A stretch of 64,000 nucleotides of DNA from Photobacterium rosenbergii (lineage in GTDB: Bacteria > Pseudomonadota > Gammaproteobacteria > Enterobacterales > Vibrionaceae). The position numbers and the translations under genes were made by a program. The stretch spans positions 513,730 to 577,729 of the forward strand of contig NZ_PYMB01000003.1 in the NCBI RefSeq assembly GCF_003026455.1. Direction: 5' to 3'. This document shows, piece by piece, positions 57,133 to 64,000 of this stretch; position 1 is the first letter of the stretch, and each line of letters starts with the position of its first letter. The notes beneath the pieces are model-generated. The model was given only the letters and a program-made list of their open reading frames with translations. It did not search any database and was not told the DNA's origin.

Positions 57133-58737
57133 ATGGGTTTTAAATCAAATAAATACAGCATAGATTCAACAGATTACCAAGTAGGTCAGGACAACGTAAC
57201 CAAATGGGGTATGGATGTCCACAACACCGTTTTTACCGTATCCGCGGGCTTATCCATTCTTTTTATTGTTACACTTTTAATCCTTTCACCAGCAGATTCC
57301 AAAGCCGCAATTGATGCCGTTAAGGCCGCTGCCCTTTCGAAGTTTGACTTCATCTTCATGTGGGGCGCAAACATACTGCTACTGTTTGCCGTTGTTATTG
57401 CTTTCTCACCTTTGGGTAAAATTCGCTTAGGTGGCGATGACGCGACTACTGACTTTTCGACCCTATCATGGATCTCCATGCTATTTGCTGCAGGCATGGG
57501 CATCGGGCTTATTTTCTGGGGGGTCGCAGAACCAACAGCATTTTTCACTAATTGGTTTGGCACGCCGCTAAATGTCGAGCCATATACTGCCGAAGCGAGA
57601 GAGTTGGCACTAGGCTCTGCCGTCTTCCACTGGGGCTTCCATGCCTGGGCCATTTATGGCATGACAGCACTCTCACTGGCGTACTTTGTGTATAACAAAG
57701 GTCTACCACTTTCGATGCGTTCCGTTTTCTACCCACTGCTTGGCGACAGGGTATGGGGAAGAATCGGTGATGTGATTGACGTGTTGGCCGTACTGGTTAT
57801 TTTGTTCGGCCTAGCAACATCACTGGGGCTGGGTGGCTCCCAGGCCGCAAGTGGCATCAGCCATGTATTCGGCCTAGAGAATAGTTTATTCCTTCAAATT
57901 TTGATCATCTTGGTCATTATGGGTCTGGCCATTATTTCTGTCGTCCGTGGCATGGATGATGGTGTAAAAATGTTGAGTAACCTCAACATGATTATCGCCT
58001 TCCTTTTCTTGGGCTTCCTCGCGGTGCTGAATTTCACCACAACCTTCGACTCGCTGTTTACCGCTGTCACTGGTTATGTGAAAAACATTATTCCGCTAAG
58101 CCAAAGTGCTGGCCGTGAAGATACAACCTGGTTGCACGGTTGGACTGTATTCTATTGGGCTTGGTGGGTCGCCTACGCACCTTTCTTTGGTATGTTTGTT
58201 GCCCGTATTTCAAAAGGCCGTACGATCCGCGAGTTTTTGGTCTGTGTACTGGTTGTTCCAACACTGGTTACAACTGCGTGGATGTCTTTCTTTGGCGGCA
58301 TAGCCATCGAGCAGGTTATGGATAAAGTTGGCCTACTCGGTGCAGAGCAAGGGATCACCGACGTATCACTAAGCTTGTTCTACATGCTAGATGCGTATTC
58401 AATCGGCAATATCCTTTCTCTCATCGCGGTTGCATTGATCATTGTCTTCTTTGTAACAACTCTGGATTCAGGATCAATTGTTGTCGATAGCATGACGGCA
58501 GGTGGTAAGTTAGAGCTACCTATCAGACAAAAAGTCATTTGGGCAGTTATCTCTGCCACCATTGCGATGGTGATGTTGTGGATTGGTGGTACTGACTCCA
58601 TTCAGGCTCTTCAGTCGATTACCATTATCGCGGCACTACCTTTTACGATCATTCTGATCCTAGGTTGTGTAAGCCTGGTGAGAGGCTTGTTTACCGAGAT
58701 TGACCAAACCAAGGCATCTCATAAAAAATCAGCTTAA
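57133..58737 (+). CDS. BCCT-family betaine/choline/carnitine-type transporter
   Basis: A 534-aa secondary transporter with twelve TM helices. BCCT marks are GMGIGLIFWGVAEPTAFF, the FHWGFHAWAIYGMTALSLAY helix and the central VFYWAWWVAYAPFFGMFVARISKGRTIREF signature. Substrate is likely a quaternary amine; the Met-Gly-rich first motif (AGMGIGL) allows Na+- or H+-coupled types. No catabolic genes adjoin it, so osmoprotection is the simpler guess. Weak ribosome-binding site after a structured leader. Confidence 0.92.
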   Translation: MGFKSNKYSIDSTDYQVGQDNVTKWGMDVHNTVFTVSAGLSILFIVTLLILSPADSKAAIDAVKAAALSKFDFIFMWGANILLLFAVVIAFSPLGKIRLGGDDATTDFSTLSWISMLFAAGMGIGLIFWGVAEPTAFFTNWFGTPLNVEPYTAEARELALGSAVFHWGFHAWAIYGMTALSLAYFVYNKGLPLSMRSVFYPLLGDRVWGRIGDVIDVLAVLVILFGLATSLGLGGSQAASGISHVFGLENSLFLQILIILVIMGLAIISVVRGMDDGVKMLSNLNMIIAFLFLGFLAVLNFTTTFDSLFTAVTGYVKNIIPLSQSAGREDTTWLHGWTVFYWAWWVAYAPFFGMFVARISKGRTIREFLVCVLVVPTLVTTAWMSFFGGIAIEQVMDKVGLLGAEQGITDVSLSLFYMLDAYSIGNILSLIAVALIIVFFVTTLDSGSIVVDSMTAGGKLELPIRQKVIWAVISATIAMVMLWIGGTDSIQALQSITIIAALPFTIILILGCVSLVRGLFTEIDQTKASHKKSA

Positions 58738-58787
58738 GAAACGAGGGACTTATCGAGCTAGCATCTCGTTAACTTCTTTCTAAGCAA

Positions 58788-58822
58788 AAGAGGCCTCACG
58801 TGCAAACGTGAGGTCTTTTTTT
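58788..58822 (+). terminator. Terminator of the BCCT gene
   Basis: CCTCACG / CGTGAGG stem with a 6-base loop and eight T. Confidence 0.9.
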
Positions 58823-58929
58823 TGTTTTGACCAGCAGGCGTCGCATTTACCAGTTTATTATCGAACATCACTTTGGCATGCCCTTCTCACTTGCCGATGG
58901 CCTGCCCACAATAGGCTTCCGTATATTTT

Positions 58930-58957
58930 TCACCCTACTTGAAAATGAGTAGGGTGA
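58930..58957. repeat. 10-bp inverted repeat upstream of galR
   Basis: TCACCCTACT / AGTAGGGTGA, perfect, with an 8-base spacer, about 105 bases before the galR start. No U-run lies in the right place for a terminator on either strand. Operator or leader hairpin. No GalR-type operator is seen before galR. Confidence 0.45.
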
Positions 58958-59062
58958 TTCAGGTTGCAATAATTAATTCATTCCTTGAAAAAACACTGAC
59001 TGGGGTTTGTCTTATCCCTCTAACCATTGTTTAATGAGCCAGCAGTAAAGAAAGAGGGCTCT

Positions 59063-60067
59063 ATGGCTACCATCAAGGATGTCGCAAAAGAAGCAGGCGT
59101 TTCCGTCGCCACAACTTCAAGGGTGATAAACAACGCACCACACACCAGCGAAACGGCGATCAAGGCCGTTAAAGCGGCAATGGCAAAACTCGGCTATCGC
59201 CCCAACGCCAATGCAAGAGCACTGGTGAGCAAATCAACCAACACCATTGGCGTTTTGGTCAATGATGTCTCAGCCCCTTTCTTCGGTACCATGGTAAAAG
59301 CCATAGATACCATCGCCAACCAACATGAGAAACAGTTGCTGATCGGCAGCGGTTATCACGACCCGGTAAAAGAGCGCAATGCGATAAACCTGCTCATCAA
59401 CAGCCGCTGTGAATCCTTGGTCATCCACAGTAAAGGACTGGACGATCAAGAACTCATCGACCTAGCCAACGAAATACCTGGGCTTGTCATCATCAACCGC
59501 ATCGTACCGGAAATTGCCTCACGCTGTATTTCTCTCGATAACCGCAAAGGTTCATACCTCGCGACTGAATACCTCATCCGCCACGGTCACAAACATATCG
59601 GCTACCTATGCTCTAGCCATAACATTGAAGATGCCAGGGATCGTAAAGCCGGCTATCTGGAGGCGCTCAAAGATCATGGTCTGGAAGCTAACGAGGAATA
59701 TATCGAGTACGGTGAACCAGATGAGTTGGGTGGTGAATATGCGATGACAAACCTCCTGTCAAAGAACTTGCCCGTCACGGCTATAGCCACCTATAACGAC
59801 TACATGGCAGCAGGTTGTTTATCCGTTCTGCATGAGAATAATTTGCGTATTCCTGAAGATATTTCAGTAATCGGTTTTGATGATGGCGATATTGCCCGAT
59901 ACGTTCATCCAAAGCTCACAACCATTCGCTATCCAATCCAAGTAATGGCAGAACAAGCGGCAAAACTGTCTTTGCAACTGGCAAGCGAAAATAAAAATAC
60001 CAATCAAGCAAGATTGTATAACCCAACATTAGTGCGTCGTTTATCAGTCGGTGTCGCACCGCTGTAA
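59063..60067 (+). CDS. galR: GalR-type LacI-family repressor of galactoside genes
   Basis: A 334-aa repressor. The [27 protein letters not shown] and hinge RPNANARAL follow E. coli GalR, as do VNDVSAPFFGTMVKA, GYHDPVKERNAINLLI, YGEPDELGGEYAMT and LVRRLSVGV. The recognition-helix residues V-A match GalR, so it should bind TGTAAAC/TGGAAAC half-sites, which is what lies before melB, the alpha-galactosidase, the ABC genes and the porin. Galactose is the likely inducer. ATG 59063 follows AAAGAGGG; the ORF begins at 59027. Confidence 0.88.
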   Translation: MATIKDVAKEAGVSVATTSRVINNAPHTSETAIKAVKAAMAKLGYRPNANARALVSKSTNTIGVLVNDVSAPFFGTMVKAIDTIANQHEKQLLIGSGYHDPVKERNAINLLINSRCESLVIHSKGLDDQELIDLANEIPGLVIINRIVPEIASRCISLDNRKGSYLATEYLIRHGHKHIGYLCSSHNIEDARDRKAGYLEALKDHGLEANEEYIEYGEPDELGGEYAMTNLLSKNLPVTAIATYNDYMAAGCLSVLHENNLRIPEDISVIGFDDGDIARYVHPKLTTIRYPIQVMAEQAAKLSLQLASENKNTNQARLYNPTLVRRLSVGVAPL

Positions 60068-60106
60068 CCCTGATCTAACTAACAAAACAAACGTCCTAAC
60101 AATGAG

Positions 60107-60132
60107 AGCCAGACAAAAATGTTTGGCTTTTT
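60107..60132 (+). terminator. Terminator of galR
   Basis: AGCCAGAC / GTTTGGCT stem (one G-T pair) with a 6-base A-rich loop and a T-run. Confidence 0.82.
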
Positions 60133-60321
60133 CACGCCTCAAAAATGCCTAAAATTACCCACCTAGTAATATGGCAAACCCAACTCCCCTTATGGGACTT
60201 GATGTCTAAAAAAGTCGGCCCGCAAGTATAAGCAAAATAACGCAATTAACGTCAAATCAGATTTTTGTTGTGACTTATTTGTCTTAACTATCACTATTTT
60301 GAACTTTTCCACAGGCGTATC

Positions 60322-60336
60322 TTGAGACAGTCTCAA
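60322..60336. promoter_or_regulatory. 15-bp perfect palindrome upstream of the acidic secreted protein
   Basis: TTGAGAC-A-GTCTCAA (7-1-7), about 157 bases before the gene. The rest of the 425-base gap 60068-60492 is AT-rich and shows no gene. Confidence 0.45.
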
Positions 60337-60492
60337 TGATCAACAAACAAAGAAAATTCACACAAAAGCCATACTACGATGTAGGCATTTAACCACACCT
60401 TTTTTTCTCAATAGTCAGAAATACGCCAGTAAAGGCCGAATTAGTCTTTAGTTGCCAATCAATAAAAGAAACTACATTTCATGGAGAAAACT

Positions 60493-61116
60493 ATGTCTTC
60501 TAACTTCAAGTTGGCAGCAACTACTGCGGTACTACTATCTACTCTTTCATTCACAGCAACGGCAGGTGACGATAAGCTTTTTGCTGATATAACTCCTCTA
60601 AATTGGGCAAATGAACTTACATGGGACTTTGAAGCTCTAAACAGAATTGACGAAGATACACCAAGTGAAAGACGATTTATCGTTGGGGTCGGAGCACTAG
60701 ATCCTAATGATGAATATGTTGATAAGTTTGGCAATACTTTCACTATCGTTGATGATGTTGATGAGGACTGCGAAGACCCCGTTGATGATGAAGGTGTTTT
60801 GATTACTTCCTGTGAGCTAGCTAACCCTTTTATTGTTAAAGTTTTCAGAGGCTCAAGCCTAATCCTCAAAGAAGAAATAACCGAGGCTATCTGGGAGGAT
60901 GGCTTCCCTGAGTGTGGTGGAGCTGAACTTGTATTAAGAACTGATAATGGAGATCCTGTTCCTGTCGTCCAGGATGGCGATAAAATTGTAATCCAATTGC
61001 AAAAAGCCAAACCTAAAAAGGTTGGACAAGGTTTCTTCTCTGAAGATGAACCTCTTCCCGGCGAAGCAATTGAAGGCTGCCCAGAGCCAGAAGTAGAAGT
61101 TGAAGACGAAGGTTGA
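60493..61116 (+). CDS. Acidic exported protein, unknown
   Basis: A 207-aa protein with a signal peptide ending TATAGDD. The mature protein is strongly acidic, with clusters such as DDVDEDCEDPVDDEG and a Glu-rich tail. Four cysteines (in DEDCEDP, TSCELA, PECGGA, EGCPEP) could form two disulfides; a Lys-rich KAKPKKVGQG lies near the end. No family recognised. ATG 60493 is preferred because GGAG is well spaced before it; ATG 60481 is the other option. Monocistronic, with a GC hairpin at 61140-61158 after it. Confidence 0.72.
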   Translation: MSSNFKLAATTAVLLSTLSFTATAGDDKLFADITPLNWANELTWDFEALNRIDEDTPSERRFIVGVGALDPNDEYVDKFGNTFTIVDDVDEDCEDPVDDEGVLITSCELANPFIVKVFRGSSLILKEEITEAIWEDGFPECGGAELVLRTDNGDPVPVVQDGDKIVIQLQKAKPKKVGQGFFSEDEPLPGEAIEGCPEPEVEVEDEG

Positions 61117-61257
61117 TCTAACAAAGTCTCATTTTCTAAGTGCCGGGTTCTTCCCGGCACATCACCATTGTAAGAAATATAAATAAAACCACTCCCCCTT
61201 TCTTTCTCCTACATTTCCCCCTAGAATTGCCAGCCAATTTCGATTTGGTATGTAAAC

Positions 61258-61470
61258 ATGAACCGCAAGAAGAAAATTAACGAAGCGCTAAAGAAAAAGC
61301 AGAAGAAAGCAAACGCCAAGTTGCACCGTAGCAACAAACCGCGCTATATCTCTAAAGCCGAGCGTGCCAAGATGGAAGCTGAAGCCCAGCAGGCTGCCGA
61401 ACAAGCACAAGATGCAAGTGCAGTCGAAGGCAATGCAGAAAGCATTGATAGCAATAAACCTGCTGAATAA
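61258..61470 (+). CDS. DUF2986-family small basic protein
   Basis: A 70-aa protein. The Lys-rich N-terminus (MNRKKKINEALKKKQKKANAKL) and HRSNKPRYISKAERAKME match the DUF2986 family of vibrios and shewanellas; the tail is acidic and Ala/Gln-rich. Function unknown; the basic half suggests nucleic-acid or ribosome contact. Confidence 0.8.
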   Translation: MNRKKKINEALKKKQKKANAKLHRSNKPRYISKAERAKMEAEAQQAAEQAQDASAVEGNAESIDSNKPAE

Positions 61471-61492
61471 GCCCGAATTTTAAGCGCCTTAC

Positions 61493-62395
61493 CTAGCGCA
61501 TCCATTCGCGATGGAGCTGCTCACTATCACCCAGATAATCGAGCAGCCATTCAATTGCTGGGTTTTGGCTCTCTTTGTTCCATGCCAAACAACACGGGCT
61601 CACAGGTGGTTTTACTGCTAACTGCTTTTCCACCAGCTCGCCACTTTCGATAAGTGGTAATGCCTTGTGCTCAGGCACGACACAGATCCCCAGCCCCGAT
61701 TTCAAACATGACATCGCACTGTGCCAGTTCGGCACCATGATCCGTCGCTGGTTATCCATCAACCATGTCACACGCTTAGGCAGCACCCGTGAAGTATCTT
61801 CTAGGCAGATCGCTGGATACTCAATAAGCTCTTCGGCTTCCAAAGGATAATCGGTTTGCGCAAGTGGATGATCAGGGCTTATTACAAAACGCCACTCTAA
61901 AACCCCCATGTCTCGATAATCGAAGTGACCACTTACTGGTACCGCCGCAGTTGCACCGATAGCAATATCTGCCCTGCCATCGGACAAGGCATCCCAGACA
62001 CCATTGAATACCTCCATCGTGAGGTGTAGTTCCATATCAGGGAATTGGCGGTAAAAGTCACGAACTAGGGTATTCACCCGGCTCTCACGAACCACAGTGT
62101 CCAGCGCAACAGAAACACTCTGCGACCAGCCGTTAGCCACCCGTTGGGTTTGCATTTTTAGCTGCTCCATTTGCTTGAGCAACGCCCTTGCCTCCTCGAC
62201 AAAGAACTCTCCGGCAGGTGTTAGCTGAACTTGGCGATGGAGCCTGACAAACAAATCGACTGCCAATCGCTCCTCGATCACCCTGACGGTATAGCTAATG
62301 GCACTGGGGACTTTGTGCAATTCTTCAGCAGCTGATGAAAAACTGCCACGCCTTGCAACGACATCAATTACTTGTAAATCATTATAAGAAAACAT
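61493..62395 (-). CDS. punR: PunR, LysR-type activator of purine nucleoside transport
   Basis: A 300-aa LysR-family regulator. The HTH region YNDLQVIDVVARRGSFSSAAEELHKVPSAISYTVR and the effector-domain stretch EVFNGVWDALSDGRADIAIGAT match E. coli PunR (YdhB). ATG 62395 follows GGAACAG; the ORF extends to 62563 but the extra residues do not fit the family. Divergent from punC, the classic LysR target layout. Confidence 0.9.
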   Translation of the reverse strand: MFSYNDLQVIDVVARRGSFSSAAEELHKVPSAISYTVRVIEERLAVDLFVRLHRQVQLTPAGEFFVEEARALLKQMEQLKMQTQRVANGWSQSVSVALDTVVRESRVNTLVRDFYRQFPDMELHLTMEVFNGVWDALSDGRADIAIGATAAVPVSGHFDYRDMGVLEWRFVISPDHPLAQTDYPLEAEELIEYPAICLEDTSRVLPKRVTWLMDNQRRIMVPNWHSAMSCLKSGLGICVVPEHKALPLIESGELVEKQLAVKPPVSPCCLAWNKESQNPAIEWLLDYLGDSEQLHREWMR

Positions 62396-62666
62396 TTTGC
62401 TGTTCCATCTGAATCGTTCTGAGCGCCTTTCGCCCCGGTCAAAGCCGCTGCATTTAGCAGCAGAGTTGTAACTTATTGCTGCCAAACAACACAAACTGAT
62501 TGATATTAAACCTAGCGCATTGCACTCGGTATAAACACATAAGATTGGTGAAGAAACACTCACATCAATTTTTTTGAAAGCAATGTTTAAATTTTACCGT
62601 TTCACACTATGAAAAACCATGTATAGACTTGCCGCAAAGCACAAAACAGTTAATAGAAATAAAGTT

Positions 62667-63878
62667 ATGACAAATCAACCTTCAAAAATGACCATTATTT
62701 GGTTTGCATGTTTAAGTATGCTGGGCTTCCTAGCAACCGACATGTACCTCCCTGCTTTCGAAGTTATTCGAGAGGATTTTGATACATCACAATCACTTAT
62801 CGGCCTAACATTGAGTATTTTCTTGTTGGGTATGGCACTTGGCCAGCTGATTTATGGCCCGCTGTCTGATCGTATTGGCCGTATCAAAGTGTTGTTGGGC
62901 GGTATGACACTATTTAGTATCGCTTCCGTTTTCTGTGCATTTGCACCGAACGTTGAACTGATGCTGGTTGCCCGCTTTGCACAGGCACTTGGTGCATGTA
63001 GCGCAACGGTTATCTGGCAGGCTGTTGTGGTTGACCGTTACGAAGGGAAAGTCTCTGAGCGCGTTTTCGCAACCATTATGCCTTTGGTAGCCCTGTCTCC
63101 AGCGCTAGCTCCGCTGGCAGGTGCAATGCTTGAACACCAATTCGGCTGGCGCAGTATTTTTGTTGCTCTCGTTGGTTTTGGTGCAGTTTTGTCGATCATG
63201 ACATTGAAAGAAACTGAAAGCGCTAATTTGACTAAAAAACAGGAAAAAGTCTCTGTGCAATTGCGCCGTGATTATGCCCAGATCCTTAGTTCAAAAAAAT
63301 TCATTGGTAACATGATTATCTTTGCTGCTTGTTCTGCTGCATTCTTTGCTTACCTGACAGGTTCACCATTTGTAATGGCGGCAATGGGTTATTCAGGCGC
63401 TGATATCGGCCTTAGCTATGCACCCCAGACTGTTGCCTTCATTGTCGGTGGTTACGGTTGTCGTGCCCTATTGAACAAATATGACAGCCAGCAACTACTT
63501 CCTTGGATCCTGAAGTTGTTCTTTGCCAGCGTTGCAGTCATGTTCATGATCTCTGTACAGACTGAACCAACAACGATTTGGCCTATCCTAGTACCATTCT
63601 GTTTCTTGGCTGTGGCTAACGGTGCCATCTACCCGTTGATCATCAGCAAGGCACTGGAAGATTTCAAAAACTGTAGCGCAACTGCTGCCGGTCTTCTGAA
63701 CTTCCTCCAGACCATGGTGTGCTTCGCAGCAAGCGGCTTGGTATCAGCATTTGCAGTGCACGGCTTGATCACAGTAACGACAGCAATGTTTATCACAGGC
63801 TTCGTCGCTGTTATCGGTTACGCGTTTGTGGTTAAAGCCCGCCGTGAAGAATCAGCGGCAATGGCTCAGACCGCATAA
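62667..63878 (+). CDS. punC: PunC, Bcr/CflA-type MFS purine nucleoside transporter
   Basis: A 403-aa MFS protein with twelve TM helices. LSMLGFLATDMYLPAFEVI and LIYGPLSDRIGRIKVLLGG are hallmarks of the Bcr/CflA family and match E. coli PunC (YdhC). ATG 62667 gives an N-terminus aligned to the family; the ORF opens at ATG 62619. In E. coli PunC takes up purine nucleosides such as adenosine under PunR control. Confidence 0.9.
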   Translation: MTNQPSKMTIIWFACLSMLGFLATDMYLPAFEVIREDFDTSQSLIGLTLSIFLLGMALGQLIYGPLSDRIGRIKVLLGGMTLFSIASVFCAFAPNVELMLVARFAQALGACSATVIWQAVVVDRYEGKVSERVFATIMPLVALSPALAPLAGAMLEHQFGWRSIFVALVGFGAVLSIMTLKETESANLTKKQEKVSVQLRRDYAQILSSKKFIGNMIIFAACSAAFFAYLTGSPFVMAAMGYSGADIGLSYAPQTVAFIVGGYGCRALLNKYDSQQLLPWILKLFFASVAVMFMISVQTEPTTIWPILVPFCFLAVANGAIYPLIISKALEDFKNCSATAAGLLNFLQTMVCFAASGLVSAFAVHGLITVTTAMFITGFVAVIGYAFVVKARREESAAMAQTA

Positions 63879-63907
63879 TTCCAAACTGAACTAATCGCTA
63901 AACATCT

Positions 63908-63934
63908 AAGGCCACTCTCGTAGTGGCCTTTTGT
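63908..63934 (+). terminator. Terminator of punC
   Basis: AAGGCCACT / AGTGGCCTT perfect stem with a 5-base loop and a short T-run. Confidence 0.82.
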
Positions 63935-64000
63935 ATTTACCGCCTTTCCTTCAAGTGACTTCATCATCTGCTCTATGGAAGTCATATCAATCCCGCACCC

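Noticed and set aside
60459..61160. Open frame of 233 codons antisense to the acidic secreted protein
   Set aside because: Its Ser- and Pro-rich composition is what the complement of an Asp/Glu-rich gene gives. The sense frame has a signal peptide and ribosome-binding site; this one has neither.

Overview
The window reads as one unbroken stretch of a Vibrionaceae chromosome, most like Photobacterium or Vibrio. The grounds are a PanP-type aspartate decarboxylase, the hutWXZ / tonB-exbBD-hutBCD haem cluster, purR followed by a GEMM-I c-di-GMP riboswitch and tfoY, uhpABC joined to afuABC, a DUF2986 protein and punR/punC. I saw no tRNA, rRNA, insertion sequence, phage gene, integron or CRISPR array. 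Gene order is tight and base composition looks even by eye.

Region 1 (1-9.4 kb): the end of an outer-membrane barrel protein, panP, then the TMAO respiration genes torR (minus strand) and torC, torA, torD. Four TorR-box-like decamers lie between torR and torC. A fifth overlaps a TATAAT upstream of torD, which a strong terminator separates from torA. Small unknown proteins follow.

Region 2 (9.4-17.6 kb): haem uptake and use. hutW-hutX-hutZ run leftward and tonB-exbB-exbD-hutB-hutC-hutD run rightward from a shared promoter region with three Fur-box-like sequences. HutBCD imports haem, TonB/ExbBD energises outer-membrane uptake, and HutW (radical SAM), HutX and HutZ handle and open the ring.

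Region 3 (17.6-29.8 kb): purR; a near-canonical GEMM-I aptamer ahead of tfoY; a small membrane protein; an operon matching E. coli ynjA-B-C-D-F with an extra gene encoding a TVP38/TMEM64 membrane domain fused to a flavin disulfide oxidoreductase; and a clade-3-type catalase.

Region 4 (29.8-60.1 kb): a galactoside-use regulon spread over 30 kb. Its parts are a MelB symporter, a GH36 alpha-galactosidase, a MalK-like ATPase divergent from two sugar permeases and a binding protein, a LamB-type porin, a MalM-like lipoprotein, a GH2 beta-galactosidase (lacZ), and a GalR-type repressor at the far end. Near-identical operators with core TGGAAACGTTTCCA precede every transport unit and the alpha-galactosidase. 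Embedded in this block and lacking that operator are uhpABC-afuABC (sugar-phosphate sensing plus ABC import), a MipA/OmpV protein, a GH-like secreted protein, a DUF4437 protein and a BCCT transporter with a structured leader.

Region 5 (60.1-64 kb): an acidic secreted protein of unknown role, a DUF2986 protein, and the divergent pair punR / punC for purine nucleoside transport.

The least explained items are the BCCT leader RNA (56994-57118), the afuA leader hairpin that buries its ribosome-binding site, the 104-bp inverted-repeat element at 54627-54730, the perfect FNR box between two convergent genes (2600-2613), and several perfect operator-like palindromes with no assigned regulator. All calls come from reading the sequence and from recalled family knowledge; no database search or structure calculation was run.
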